A DNA stretch of 64,000 nucleotides from CAYTLW01 sp964438735 (GCA_964438735.1 CAYTLW010000022.1:17236-81235); one strand, 5' to 3'. Numbered from the stretch's first letter, positions 46,511-62,501 are shown. Notes: generated from the sequence alone by a model not told the origin. Program-made: numbers and translations.

Positions 46511-47053
46511 TCAGGGCCGGGTCATAGGGCGCTGCAACGTCACGAAGCTGCAAGGCAGCCGGTCGTCGATGGCCTCGTTGGCCGTCTCGACAAAGTCCGA
46601 CACATCCAGGTCGGGCCAGCGCGTATCGCCCTCTACTTCGGCGTGCACCCGGGTCAGGTAGAAGCGATCCACCAGCGGCCACGCGGCCTGCCAGAGCACC
46701 GCGCCGCCGATGATGAAGATCTCCGCCGCTTCGAGGTTGCCGGCTTCGACCTGCAGCCTCTCCCACGCCGCCGCCATGGCCAGCGCCTCGTCCAGGTTGC
46801 GGGCCACGGCCAGGGCGGGCCCGTGGTCCTTCTCCGGGCTCCAACCCCTGGACAACACCACGTTGAACCGACGCGGCAGCGGCTTGCCGATCTCCTGCCA
46901 GGTGCGCCGGCCCATGATCACGGCGTGGCCGCGCGTGCTGCGCTTGAAGCGGCGCAGGTCCTTGGGCAGCCGCCAGGGCAGCTTGCCGTCCAGGCCGATG
47001 ATGCCGTTGTCGGCCACCGCCGCGATGGCGGCGACGGGCATATCCTCGTACAT
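46511..47053 (-). CDS. folA: Dihydrofolate reductase
   Basis: 180 residues from ATG 47053. A-A-V-A-D-N-G-I-I-G, L-P-W-R-L-P-K-D-L, G-R-R-T-W-Q-E-I-G-K-P-L-P-R-R, and E-I-F-I-I-G-G-A-V-L are the standard folate- and NADPH-binding blocks. It reduces dihydrofolate to tetrahydrofolate. It lies 23 bp after thyA, the gene that produces dihydrofolate, so the pair forms the classical dTMP cycle. It is complete. Confidence 0.96.
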   Translation of the reverse strand: MYEDMPVAAIAAVADNGIIGLDGKLPWRLPKDLRRFKRSTRGHAVIMGRRTWQEIGKPLPRRFNVVLSRGWSPEKDHGPALAVARNLDEALAMAAAWERLQVEAGNLEAAEIFIIGGAVLWQAAWPLVDRFYLTRVHAEVEGDTRWPDLDVSDFVETANEAIDDRLPCSFVTLQRPMTRP

Positions 47054-47076
47054 CGCTGCCTCCCCTCCGGCCGTCT

Positions 47077-47870
47077 CTACACCGCGATGGGCGCTCGAAT
47101 GCGCGGCCAGGGCTGGTAGCCGCTCAGCTTGAACTGCTCGTAGTCCAGCGCCCGCAGGTCGCCTACGGGACCGTCGATGGTCATGGTCGGCAGCGCCCGC
47201 GGCTCCCGGCCAAGCTGCAGCCGGGTCTGGTCCAGGTGGTTGCTGTACAGGTGCGCGTCGCCGAAGGTGTGCACGAACTCGCCCGGCTCCAGGTCGACCA
47301 TGCGGGCGATGATCATGGTCAGCAGGGCGTAGGAGGCGATGTTGAAGGGCACGCCCAGGAAGAGGTCCGCGCTGCGCTGGTAGAGCTGGCAGGAGAGCCT
47401 GCCGTCGCCGACCCAGAACTGGAACAGGGCGTGGCAGGGCGGCAGGGCCATGGTGTCGATGTCGGCCACGTTCCAGGCGCTGACGATGTGGCGCCGCGAG
47501 TCGGGGCGCTGGCGGATGGAGTCGACCACCGCCGCGACCTGGTCGAAGGTCCGGCCATCGGCGCCTGCCCAGGAGCGCCACTGGCTGCCGTATACCGGCC
47601 CCAGATCGCCGTTCTCATCGGCCCACTCATCCCAGATGGACACGCCCCGCTCCTGCAGCCAGCGCACGTTGCTGTCGCCGCGCAGAAACCAGAGCAGCTC
47701 GATGATGATGGACTTCAGGTGCACCTTCTTGGTGGTCACCAGGGGGAAGCCCTCGGCCAGGTCGAAGCGCAACTGCCGACCGAATACGCTCAATGTGCCC
47801 GTGCCCGTGCGATCGTCCTTGCGCAGCCCGTTGTCGAGCACGTCCTGGAGCAGGTCGAGGTAGGCGCGCA

Positions 47871-47871
<1 letters not shown>
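47077..47871 (-). CDS. thyA: Thymidylate synthase
   Basis: 264 residues, the standard length. R-T-G-T-G, the W-F-L-R-G-D-S-N block, S-R-R-H-I-V-S-A-W-N, the active-site L-P-P-C-H-A-L-F-Q-F, S-C-Q-L-Y-Q-R-S-A-D and H-L-Y-S-N-H are all present. It methylates dUMP with methylene-tetrahydrofolate. The start overlaps the stop of the upstream flavoprotein as TGATG, so translation is coupled. Confidence 0.97.
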
Positions 47872-49157
<1,286 letters not shown>

Positions 49158-49227
49158 GGTCGCCTCCGCGGCACGCGTTGTACATGTCGCACCTGCGAGG
49201 CGGTTCTACCGGCTGTGGCGCGCGGAT

Positions 49228-50169
49228 TCAATCGTCTGGCGTCCAGTCGATCGCCGGCGGGGGCGGCACGATGCCGTGCGGATTGATGGAGCGATGGCTG
49301 CCATAGTAGTGGCTTCGGGCGTGGGCCAGGTCGATGGTCGACTCGATGCCCGGCCAGGCGCGCAGCCGACGGGCGTAGCGCCACAGGTTCGGCAGATCGC
49401 TGAGCCGCTTGATGCTGCACTTGAAGTGGCCGTGATAGATGGCGTCGAAGCGGAGCAGGGTGGGGAAGAGCCGCCAGTCGGCCTCCGTGGGCACCTCGCC
49501 CACAAGCCACTGCCGGTTCGCGAGCCGCTCTTCCAGCCAGAACAGGGTCTCGAACAAGGCGCTGACGGCCTCGTCATAGGCGGCCTGGCTGGTGGCGAAG
49601 CCGCACTTGTATACCCCGTTGTTCAGGTGCTCGTAGATCGGTTCGTTGACGGCGTCGATCTCGGCTCGCAAGGCCTGCGGGTAGTAGTCGATGCCGTCGT
49701 CTCCCTCGGCCACCGCTGCGAAGGCCGAGTTGAACATCCGGATCAGCTCGCTGGACTCGTTGTTGACGATGGTGCTCCGCCGCTTATCCCAGAGCACCGG
49801 CACGGTCACCCGACCGCTGTAGGTGCCCTCTGCGGCCGAGTAGACCTGGTGCATGCGCGTTCGGTCATGGAGCGGGTCGGGATTGTCGGCCGAGAACGTC
49901 CAGCCCTCGTCCAGCATCAAGGCGTCGACGGTCGAGGTGCTGATGATTCGCTCGAGGCCCTTGAGCTTGCGGAAGATGAGCGCGCGATGGGCCCAGGGGC
50001 AGGCCATGGAGACGTACAGGTGATAACGCCCGGCCTCCGCCGGCCAGCCGCTGCTGCCATCGGCCGTGATGGTGTCGCGAAAGCTCGTCCGGCTGCGCAC
50101 GAAGCGGCCGCCGCTGGCCTTCGTATCGTACCACTGGTCCTGCCAGACGCCGTCAACGAGCAAACCCAT
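49228..50169 (-). CDS. yqjG: Glutathionyl-hydroquinone reductase (Xi-class GST)
   Basis: 313 residues. The active site Cys57 in S-M-A-C-P-W-A-H-R, the following Y-S-A-A-E-G-T-Y-S-G-R-V-T-V-P-V-L-W-D and I-V-N-N-E-S-S-E-L-I-R, and F-A-T-S-Q-A-A-Y-D-E-A-V are landmarks of the family. It reduces glutathionyl-hydroquinones, with a second glutathione, in the cytoplasm. The length is typical and the gene complete. It is transcribed in the same direction as the thyA group but separated by 70 bp. Confidence 0.95.
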   Translation of the reverse strand: MGLLVDGVWQDQWYDTKASGGRFVRSRTSFRDTITADGSSGWPAEAGRYHLYVSMACPWAHRALIFRKLKGLERIISTSTVDALMLDEGWTFSADNPDPLHDRTRMHQVYSAAEGTYSGRVTVPVLWDKRRSTIVNNESSELIRMFNSAFAAVAEGDDGIDYYPQALRAEIDAVNEPIYEHLNNGVYKCGFATSQAAYDEAVSALFETLFWLEERLANRQWLVGEVPTEADWRLFPTLLRFDAIYHGHFKCSIKRLSDLPNLWRYARRLRAWPGIESTIDLAHARSHYYGSHRSINPHGIVPPPPAIDWTPDD

Positions 50170-50245
50170 TGCGCGCTCCTCCGCCTTGGATGCGGGAGTC
50201 GTATACGTGATTTCTATGCCCGGCTTGTGTGCCTGGCTTTTGTGC

Positions 50246-51019
50246 CTAGAGCGTGCCCTTGACGTCGATCTTCAGCACCACGCCATCGCGGATCAGGTCG
50301 TCCGGCTTGCCCGGGTACTCGATGCCGAAGTCCTTGCGGTTGATCGAGAACTCCGCCTTGCCGGTGACCGTCTTGGCGGCCGCATCGATGGCGATGGTGG
50401 CCGGGAAGTTCACGTCCTTGGTGACGCCGCGCATGGTCAGCTTGCCGCTGACGGTGTGGGTGCCGCCCTCGCCGCCGGCCTTGATGTCGGTCGAGGTGAA
50501 CTCGGAGGTGGGGAACTTGTCGATGGCGAAGAAGTCGCCATCACGCAGGTGCTTCTCGAGCTTCTTGCTCCAGTCGTTGGGCTTCTCGAAGTCGGCCACG
50601 ATCGCGCTCATGTCGACCCGGAAGGCCAGCGAGCCGCCGACCGCCTTGCCGTCTTCGAGCACCACGTGGCCGCTCCAGTTGCTGAACTTGTTGGTATGGG
50701 AGCCGGTGACCTTGCTGCCGGTGAAGATGATGTCGCCGCTGAGCGCGCTGCCGCCCTCGGGCGTGGCCAGGGCGGTGTAGCCGCCGGCTTTGGCCGGATC
50801 GGCTGCGGCGGCGGGAGCGACGGCACCCTCGGCGGCGGCCGGCTTGGCTGGTTCGGCCTTGGCGGGCGCCTTCGCAGGCTCGGCGGCCTTGGCCGCTTCC
50901 TTGGCCGGCTCGGCGACCTGGGCCTTGGGCACGTCCTTGCTGGGATCCTTGGCGCAACCGCTGAAAAGTAGTGCGACGGTGATGCTGCCGAGAAGCAGCT
51001 GGGTGTGAATGCGTGACAT
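50246..51019 (-). CDS. YceI-family lipoprotein
   Basis: 257 residues from ATG 51019 with AAGGAG eight bases before. Lipobox F-S-G-C (Cys22), an Ala/Lys/Pro/Glu-rich linker, then a YceI lipocalin-like barrel: S-G-D-I-I-F-T-G-S-K-V-T, H-L-R-D-G-D-F-F-A-I-D-K-F-P, K-L-T-M-R-G-V-T-K-D-V and F-S-I-N-R-K-D-F-G-I. YceI proteins bind isoprenoid quinone-like or other amphiphiles in the periplasm. Here it would be lipid-anchored. Complete. Confidence 0.92.
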   Translation of the reverse strand: MSRIHTQLLLGSITVALLFSGCAKDPSKDVPKAQVAEPAKEAAKAAEPAKAPAKAEPAKPAAAEGAVAPAAAADPAKAGGYTALATPEGGSALSGDIIFTGSKVTGSHTNKFSNWSGHVVLEDGKAVGGSLAFRVDMSAIVADFEKPNDWSKKLEKHLRDGDFFAIDKFPTSEFTSTDIKAGGEGGTHTVSGKLTMRGVTKDVNFPATIAIDAAAKTVTGKAEFSINRKDFGIEYPGKPDDLIRDGVVLKIDVKGTL

Positions 51020-51212
51020 GGTGAACTCCTTCAGATTTCTGGGTCGTTTCTGCGCACTGCGGGCTTCATCGCCCGGTGCCGCCCCGCCATTGTAGGTAGC
51101 GGCAGGGGGCGCACAAGACGGGGAGTCGTCAAATGACTGTTCCGCCAGGGGAACAATGCGGCAAAGGGGCAGATTCAAACGCCTGACTTCGTAACAATTC
51201 CCAGCGCGCGCC

Positions 51213-52487
51213 TCAGTCGCAGAACTCCACGGTGGGTTTGGGATCGTGGCGCGACTTGACGAAGTCCTCGACCTCTTTGGGCGTCAGCTGCGGGTTTTTG
51301 CACACCTTGAGGATGGTGATGTTCTTCAGCGGCAGGAAGCCGGCAAAGTCGGGGAAGCCGACGTTATCCACCAGCGCCAGCGTATGCACCGTGGCCAGGT
51401 GGTCGAAGCGCAGCTGGGTCAGGGTGGTGTTGCTCTCGAACCAGAGCTTCTGGGCCACCTGCATGTTGGAAAATCCCGTCATGCTCTGCAGGGATTTGTT
51501 CAACTCCACCTCCAGGTTGCGCATACCCGGCAGGTTGGCGAAGCCCTTGACCTGCTCCAACTTCTTGTTGTCCCGCAAGATGATGTCGTCGGTCATGGCC
51601 AGCTTGTTGAAGCCGTCGATTCGCTCCAGGGCGTCGTTGTCGACGATCTCGATGCGGGCAGCGCTCGACAGGTTCTGCAATTTGGTGATCAGCTGCAGGT
51701 TGGCGTTGCCCTTGAACAGCAGGTGCTTGCCGGCTTTTTCCAGGCTCTCCAGGCCCTTGTCGTAGCGCAACATGTTGTTGTTTTCGATGAACAACCCCTC
51801 GCTGCCCGCGTCGGTCAGGGTGGTCAACCCGAGCAGGTCCTTGAGCTTGGGGTTGCGACGGATGGCGACCGAGTGGGAGACGGCGGTGATGAATTGCAGG
51901 CTGTTGATGCGCTGCAGGTTGAGGTTGTCCTCGATCTTGATGCCGGTGCCCACCTCCTCGATGGACTCCATGTCATCCAGGTCGGTCAGCGAGGGGTGCT
52001 GCAGGATCGCCAACGCGCCGCCGATCTTCTTCAGCTTCTGCAAACCGTACAGATTGGGCAGCTCGGCGTTGGAGTCGATCACCACGTCGCCGAGCACATG
52101 TTCCAGGCTGCGCAGGCCCTCCAGGGACTCCAGGTGGGTGTAGCTGATGTAGAGCACGCCCTGGATCAGGCGGACATTGCGCAGCTGTTCGATGTGCTCG
52201 TCGACAATCTTTGGACCGCCTTCGGCGCGCACGATCTCCACGTTGCCGGCGATCTCACAGTACTTCTCCAGCCCCTGGTCCTCGCCACTGGAGATCGTCA
52301 CGTTGCCGTCGAGGCGGCAGTCATCAGGATTGAAGGGCACACCCGCATCGCCGCCGCTCGTGCTGTCCTCGGGCTCGTCGCTGCCGCTCTCTTGACCGCC
52401 ACAGGCCGCGACCAGCAGCAGCCCCAGAGCGAGCCAACGACCCACCCTTCGGTTCCCGCTCCGTTGCTGGCATCCGCGACGGTTCAC
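51213..52487 (-). CDS. Receptor-L-domain-like (leucine-rich) lipoprotein
   Basis: 424 residues. Lipobox V-A-A-C (Cys29), a Ser/Asp linker, then repeated strands of the receptor L-domain type (V-L-Y-I-S-Y-T-H-L-E-S-L-E-G-L, L-A-I-L-Q-H-P-S-L-T-D-L-D and similar, about 23 residues per turn), with Cys pairs at both ends. The fold is a right-handed beta helix used for protein or sugar binding. Its GTG start overlaps the stop of the kinase gene (GTGA), so the two are made together. Likely a surface partner or regulated product of the kinase. Confidence 0.82.
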   Translation of the reverse strand: MNRRGCQQRSGNRRVGRWLALGLLLVAACGGQESGSDEPEDSTSGGDAGVPFNPDDCRLDGNVTISSGEDQGLEKYCEIAGNVEIVRAEGGPKIVDEHIEQLRNVRLIQGVLYISYTHLESLEGLRSLEHVLGDVVIDSNAELPNLYGLQKLKKIGGALAILQHPSLTDLDDMESIEEVGTGIKIEDNLNLQRINSLQFITAVSHSVAIRRNPKLKDLLGLTTLTDAGSEGLFIENNNMLRYDKGLESLEKAGKHLLFKGNANLQLITKLQNLSSAARIEIVDNDALERIDGFNKLAMTDDIILRDNKKLEQVKGFANLPGMRNLEVELNKSLQSMTGFSNMQVAQKLWFESNTTLTQLRFDHLATVHTLALVDNVGFPDFAGFLPLKNITILKVCKNPQLTPKEVEDFVKSRHDPKPTVEFCD

Positions 52488-53629
52488 GATTCGTCGTTCC
52501 CGGGCGTGAGGCTCGGGGCGAAGGTTGGATGCTCTTTGACGGCACCCGGCGCCTCGACGCGCGCGCCCGGGCGCATGGTCGTGGCCTCAGGCAACTCCAA
52601 GCGCGTCAGCTCGGCGGTCGCGCGGGCGATCTGCTGTGGCGTCATCTCGGCTGTGCGATCGGCCTGCAGGCCGCCCGGTCGCGCCTTGGCCGGCGCCGCT
52701 TTTGCCGGCGGTTGGATCGCAGGCAGACGCTCGGTTTGGGTCTCGTCAGCATGCCCACGGGCGAGCACGTCATCCAACAGGGCCGACAGTCGCTGGCCGA
52801 CCACGAGCGCTCCTTGCGGCCGATCCTCGGGCGACTTGGCCAACATGGCGCTGACCAGCTCGGCCAGGCCGTCCGGGGCGTCCGGAATGCGATCGTCGAG
52901 ATCGGGCACCGGCGCCGTCACGTGCATCTCGAAGAGCTGAAGCGGCGTCGGCGCGTCGTAGGGCGGCTCCCCGGTCACGATCTCGAAGAGCACCGTGCCG
53001 AGGGCGTAGATGTCGGCCTGCTGTCCGACCGGGTCGGCCCGGATCTGCTCCGGTGCCATGTAGTGGGGGGTGCCGAAGACGCTGCCGCTCTGCGTGAGCT
53101 TCTTGCGTCCCTTTGCGTGGGGAATTTTGGCCACCGAGAAGTCCAGCAGCTTGGCGATGGCGCCGGAGATACTGCCGACGACGAAGAGATTCTCCGGCTT
53201 GATGTCACGATGCACGATGTCCTTGGCGTGTGCGGCGGCCAGCGCAGATGCCACCTGCCGGCCGATCTCCAAGGCCAGGGGCAACGACAGCCGGCCCTCG
53301 ATCTCGAGCAGCTCCGCCACGTCGGCGCCTTCGAGCAGCTCCATGACGATGTAGATGATGTCGCCGACCATGCCCACGTCGTGCACCGTGACGATGTGCG
53401 GATGGTTCAGGCGGGCGATGGCGCGCGCCTCGCGGTAGAGGCGATCGCGATGCTCTTCGCCGCCGTCGCGATCGCTGCGCAGGATCTTGATGGCCACATC
53501 GCGCTCGAGAAGGGTGTCGAGGGCGTGATAGATGATGGCCATACCACCGCGCCCAAGCTGTTTGCCGACCTCGAATCGACCGCCCAGGGTCTTGCCCTGC
53601 CAGTCGATGCTTCCTCCCCCCCTTGCCAT
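52484..53629 (-). CDS. Hanks-type Ser/Thr protein kinase
   Basis: 381 residues, ATG 53629 with GAGGAG upstream. Gly loop L-G-R-G-G-M-A at 25-31, Lys48 in V-A-I-K-I-L, catalytic H-R-D-I-K-P-E-N at 140-147, Asp-Phe at 163-164 followed by Ser (D-F-S rather than D-F-G), and G-T-P-H-Y-M-A-P-E. All catalytic residues are present. The C-terminal 100 residues are low-complexity and carry no membrane helix, so it is soluble, unlike many phylum kinases. Regulates an unknown target; partner may be the coupled L-domain lipoprotein gene. Confidence 0.92.
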   Translation of the reverse strand: MARGGGSIDWQGKTLGGRFEVGKQLGRGGMAIIYHALDTLLERDVAIKILRSDRDGGEEHRDRLYREARAIARLNHPHIVTVHDVGMVGDIIYIVMELLEGADVAELLEIEGRLSLPLALEIGRQVASALAAAHAKDIVHRDIKPENLFVVGSISGAIAKLLDFSVAKIPHAKGRKKLTQSGSVFGTPHYMAPEQIRADPVGQQADIYALGTVLFEIVTGEPPYDAPTPLQLFEMHVTAPVPDLDDRIPDAPDGLAELVSAMLAKSPEDRPQGALVVGQRLSALLDDVLARGHADETQTERLPAIQPPAKAAPAKARPGGLQADRTAEMTPQQIARATAELTRLELPEATTMRPGARVEAPGAVKEHPTFAPSLTPGNDES

Positions 53630-53825
53630 GTTCTCCTCCCCGGAGTGAGACGATAGCGGCGCGCCTGCCCCCAGGCAAATCGCCTCAATACACTGCTCAG
53701 CCGGCTTGAGGTCACGCCCGCGCGACTTGCACCCCCGTAGACCGGTCCACTATCCTCCTCGGGTCGACGGAATCTCGAACTGGCTTCGATGCCGTCCGTC
53801 AACCGCCCGCTGTCGCGAGGATTCG

Positions 53826-55451
53826 ATGCATCGCAGCCTCCGCTTCATCGTCGGTCGCCTGATCGTCGCGGCCACCCTCCTCTCTTTGGCCATGGTCGGA
53901 TGCAGTGGCGAGGAGGAAGGGGGCGGCAGCACCTCAAAACCGGCCGATACCGCTGGCGGTGACACCACGCCCAAGCTCGGTGACACCGTTGCGGCAACAG
54001 ACGTGGGCGGCACGGGCGTCGATGCTGGCACCGCTGCCGACTCGGGCCCGTCCGATGGCGGTACGACCCCTTCCGATGGCGGCTCCAAGGCCGACGCGAC
54101 CGTCGGCGACGTCGCCACCACCTGCGACCCCTGCACCGCCAGCAGCGCCTGCGTCAGCAACATGCAACCGGACGCAAAATGCGCCGATCATGGCGCCGCC
54201 GGCGCCTTCTGCGCCGACCCTTGCGGTGCCGATGACGCGTGCGCCGATGGCTTCACCTGCGTCGACGGTCCAACCGTGGAAGGCGCCAACGCCAAGCTCT
54301 GCCTGCCGACGGGAACCGGCGATACGCCGGGCGCCTGCACCTGCTCGGAGGCGGCCATCGCCAAGGGTCTGACGACGACCTGTTGGACCGAGGCCAAAGA
54401 TGCCGACGGCAAGGTGATCGGCAAGTGCATGGGCCAGCGCAAATGCGAGGCCGGTGGGCTCGATGTCTGCGACGCCAAGCCGGCCTCAGAAGAGCTGTGC
54501 AACGGCGGCGATGACGACTGCGACGGGCAGACCGATGAAGCCGGTTGCGACGATGGCGACCCCTGCACGACCGACGCCTGCAAGGACGGTCAGTGCAGCG
54601 CCGAGCCGGCCACCGGTGCCTGTGACGACGGCGACAAGTGCACCCAGGGTGAGCAATGCACCAACGGCAAGTGCGCTGGCGGGTCGGCCGCCGACTGTGA
54701 CGATGGCGACGCCTGCACCACCGACGCCTGCGCGCCCGGCACCGGCTGCACCCACACGCCCGCCACCGGTGCCTGCGACGATGGCGACAAGTGCACCACC
54801 GGCGAAGCGTGCGCCGAGGGCAAGTGCGCCGGTGGCACCATCAAGACCTGCGATGACGGGGTCGTCTGCACCAACGACAGCTGTGACGCGACCACCGGCG
54901 CCTGCCTGAACGAGGTCGGCCTGGGCCCCTGCGATGATGGCGACGTCTGCACTACGGATTCGGCCTGCGGACCCGGGTCCGATGGCAAGCCGGTGTGCAC
55001 CGGCGGACAGAAGAAGGATTGCGACGACAAGAATCCGTGCACCACCGACACCTGCGATGCCCAGCTCGGCTGCACCTCGAAGGCGAACACCTCCATCGAG
55101 GTCTCCTGCTACAGCGGCAATCCGGCTACCAAGGGCGTTGGCCTGTGCAAGGCCGGCGTCAAGAAGTGTCAGGCCGACGGCAGCATGGGCGCCTGCACGG
55201 GCGAGGTCCTGCCGGCGGCCAAAGAGAGCTGCAACGGTCTGGACGACGATTGCAACGGCAAGACAGATGAAGGCTGCGCAGCCGTCAAGTATGCGGTTGA
55301 TGGCCGACTGGCCTCGGTCGTCGTGGCCGGCACCGGCAGCGCCACCAGCCTGCGCTTGATGGTCGGCGGCTCGACGGTCGCCGGTCGCACCAAGTCCGCC
55401 CAGGGCGGCACACACCTGCTCAGCGGCTTCTACAGCTGGCTGGCGAAATAG
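53826..55451 (+). CDS. Cys-rich repeat/MopE-like surface lipoprotein
   Basis: 541 residues from ATG 53826. Lipobox M-V-G-C (Cys26), acidic/Thr linker, Cys-rich N-terminal part with the same plan as the two larger paralogues, seven C-D-D-G-D-x-C-T-x-x-x-C repeats, and two MopE-like motifs (D-D-D-C-D-G-Q-T-D-E and D-D-D-C-N-G-K-T-D-E) at about residues 225 and 475. It ends in a short beta stretch without the glycine-rich region. It is followed after 50 bp by the P-domain protein, likely one operon. Confidence 0.85.
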   Translation: MHRSLRFIVGRLIVAATLLSLAMVGCSGEEEGGGSTSKPADTAGGDTTPKLGDTVAATDVGGTGVDAGTAADSGPSDGGTTPSDGGSKADATVGDVATTCDPCTASSACVSNMQPDAKCADHGAAGAFCADPCGADDACADGFTCVDGPTVEGANAKLCLPTGTGDTPGACTCSEAAIAKGLTTTCWTEAKDADGKVIGKCMGQRKCEAGGLDVCDAKPASEELCNGGDDDCDGQTDEAGCDDGDPCTTDACKDGQCSAEPATGACDDGDKCTQGEQCTNGKCAGGSAADCDDGDACTTDACAPGTGCTHTPATGACDDGDKCTTGEACAEGKCAGGTIKTCDDGVVCTNDSCDATTGACLNEVGLGPCDDGDVCTTDSACGPGSDGKPVCTGGQKKDCDDKNPCTTDTCDAQLGCTSKANTSIEVSCYSGNPATKGVGLCKAGVKKCQADGSMGACTGEVLPAAKESCNGLDDDCNGKTDEGCAAVKYAVDGRLASVVVAGTGSATSLRLMVGGSTVAGRTKSAQGGTHLLSGFYSWLAK

Positions 55452-55501
55452 TTCGGCAAGCCGTCGCTCCCGGTGGGAGCAGCACGGCGTTGGAGTGGAC
55501 C

Positions 55502-57670
55502 ATGAGTTGGAGTCCCCGCAATGTCGCGGCCCCTCGGGCGTGGTGGACGGTCATCGCAACGCTGACTCTGGCGATAATGCTTGGCAGCAGCGCCTTCGCC
55601 AAGGTGCCCGGCACCCTGCTCTTCGAGGGCGCGCTGAAGAACCAGGCCGGTGGCCCGGTGGCGGATGGCAAGTACAGCCTGTCCTTCGCCATGTATGGCT
55701 CCCAGACGGCCAACAGCGCCTTCTGGACGGAAGCGAACGTCTCAGTGACCGTCGCAGGCGGGCATTTCACCTACGCGTTGGGCACCAAGTCGCCCATCTC
55801 GACCGCGGCGTTGGGATCCGCACCGCAGGTCTGGCTGGGCGTGAAGGTGGCCGCTGATCCCGAGCTCAATCGACAACAGGTCCATGCGCACGCATTCGCG
55901 CTGCGGGCCAAGGTTGCCGACGTGGCCGAAGGCATCAACTGCACCGGTTGTGTGTCGTCGACGGCCATCAAGTGGATCGGCTCCCTGGACCTGTCCGGTC
56001 ACGGTTTGAAAGTGGACGCCATCTCGGCCAAGAGCGTCAACGCGGCGAGCATCTCCGCAGGCGTCTTCCTGGGCGACGGCAGCAAGCTCAGCGGCATCAA
56101 GATGGCCCAGGGCCTCTGCCCGGCGGGTCAGGTCATGGTCGGCATCAACGGCGACGGCAGCATCAAATGCGACCAGTTGAAGAGCAGCGTCGAGGGCGGC
56201 GCCCTGGCCAAGGTCTCCAACGGCGCCCTGTCCAACCAGTTCGTCGATTCCTTCAGCGGCACCGCCGAGATCAAGATCCCGGATAACAATCCCATCGGCG
56301 TATCCGACGAGATCGACGTGCCCGACCTGGGCACGGTCGAGAAGCTCACGATCGATCTGCACCTGAGCAACAGCGCGCTCGAGCAGCTGGAGGTCATCCT
56401 CTTCGACCCGGCCAACGTCAAGTACGAGCTCTACAACAAGAACGGCAGCGGCAACTCGCTCAAGGCCACCTACCCCTTCCCCAACAAGCTGGTGAAGGGC
56501 GATCTGAGCACCTGGATCGGCAAGAACCCCAAGGGTAAGTGGCGTCTGCACGTCATCGACCACGCCTTCAAGAACAACCAGTTCGACGGCGCGATTCACA
56601 AGTGGACCGTCAACCTGCACACCGTCTCCAACAGCAAGCTGCAGGTCAAAGGCAAGCTGATCACCGGTGGCGGCGTGGTCATCGGCGGCAGCAGCGAGGC
56701 CTGCAACGCCGACAACGAGGGCCTGCTGCGCAAGAACAAGGGCGCCGGCCTGGAGCTCTGCGAAAGCGGCAAGTGGGTCGCCTGGCGACGCAACCACTGC
56801 CCGGCCCCCGGCGTCATCATCGACGGCGTCTGCCTGGCCGATGTCTTCGCCGGCAACGCCAACTTCCGCGACGGCTCCCTGCGCTGCGCCAGCCTGCATG
56901 CGGACATCTGCACCGACAGCCAGAGCTGGGTCCTGCGCCGGTCGCACATGCTCGACTCGACCAAGAACTGGACCAACTCCTTCGCCGACAACGACTCCAG
57001 CCAGTGGAGCGAGGTCAACGGCGGCACCGGCGACAACCATGCCTGGACGGACGGCTACCAGGTGCCCTGCTGCTACAACATCACGCCCTCCCGGCCGGCC
57101 GACAAGGTCGTCGACGGCGTGCGGGTGGTCTATGTACACAACAAGCAGAACGTGTACTGGCGCCAGGCGGCGCGCTATTGCACGGCCATGAACGCCGACC
57201 TGTGCAGCAAGTCCGAGTACTGGGTGCTGCGCAAGAAGAAGGTCATCACCGTCAACGTCTGGGCCTCCGACCACAGCGACAACGACTCGGCGAGCTACAA
57301 GAAGGGCATCGGCAGCGTCAGCGACAACCCCTCCATCAACAGCCACTATGGCTTCGCCTGCTGCGCCACGGGGCGGGTCGACAAGAGCTCCTGCCCGGTG
57401 CCGCGTATCGGGGGCGTCTGCGCCATCCACATCGCCAACGAGAACAAGTACACCTGGGACCAGGTCGCCACCGACTGCGCCAAACGCAAGGCCCAGGTCT
57501 GCTCCATGTCCCAGACCGCCGTGCTGCGCAACAAGAAGAAGCTGACCGCCAGCGCCAACTGGACCGCGTCGTACAGCGACAACGACAGCAACAACGCCGC
57601 CATCGCGGTCGGCAACGTCGGCGACGACCACAAGAACACCAGCAAGTACGCCTACGCCTGCTGCCTGTAG
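55502..57670 (+). CDS. Exported protein with P-domain and three tandem Cys-rich modules
   Basis: 722 residues from ATG 55502. Signal peptide; an N-terminal domain seen in phylum surface proteins (G-K-Y-S-L-S-F-A-M-Y then W-T-E, V-A-G-G-H-F-T-Y-A-L-G); a proprotein-convertase P-domain (I-K-I-P-D-N-N-P-I-G through G-K-W-R-L-H-V-I-D-H-A); and three repeats of about 95 residues at 56798-57090, 57091-57375 and 57379-57667. Each repeat has a W-x-x-A-x-x-x-C, an A-D/Q-x-C-S, a W/A-V-L-R, a D-N-D-S and a final C-C pair. I know no name for this module. No protease is present. Confidence 0.75.
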   Translation: MSWSPRNVAAPRAWWTVIATLTLAIMLGSSAFAKVPGTLLFEGALKNQAGGPVADGKYSLSFAMYGSQTANSAFWTEANVSVTVAGGHFTYALGTKSPISTAALGSAPQVWLGVKVAADPELNRQQVHAHAFALRAKVADVAEGINCTGCVSSTAIKWIGSLDLSGHGLKVDAISAKSVNAASISAGVFLGDGSKLSGIKMAQGLCPAGQVMVGINGDGSIKCDQLKSSVEGGALAKVSNGALSNQFVDSFSGTAEIKIPDNNPIGVSDEIDVPDLGTVEKLTIDLHLSNSALEQLEVILFDPANVKYELYNKNGSGNSLKATYPFPNKLVKGDLSTWIGKNPKGKWRLHVIDHAFKNNQFDGAIHKWTVNLHTVSNSKLQVKGKLITGGGVVIGGSSEACNADNEGLLRKNKGAGLELCESGKWVAWRRNHCPAPGVIIDGVCLADVFAGNANFRDGSLRCASLHADICTDSQSWVLRRSHMLDSTKNWTNSFADNDSSQWSEVNGGTGDNHAWTDGYQVPCCYNITPSRPADKVVDGVRVVYVHNKQNVYWRQAARYCTAMNADLCSKSEYWVLRKKKVITVNVWASDHSDNDSASYKKGIGSVSDNPSINSHYGFACCATGRVDKSSCPVPRIGGVCAIHIANENKYTWDQVATDCAKRKAQVCSMSQTAVLRNKKKLTASANWTASYSDNDSNNAAIAVGNVGDDHKNTSKYAYACCL

Positions 57671-57728
57671 CGGCACGCAGCGCCCTCGACCCCGCGGACC
57701 CCCTCTCCCTCCGCCAGCGAGCCACGCC

Positions 57729-59132
<1,404 letters not shown>

Positions 59133-59135
59133 GCC

Positions 59136-62501
<3,366 letters not shown>

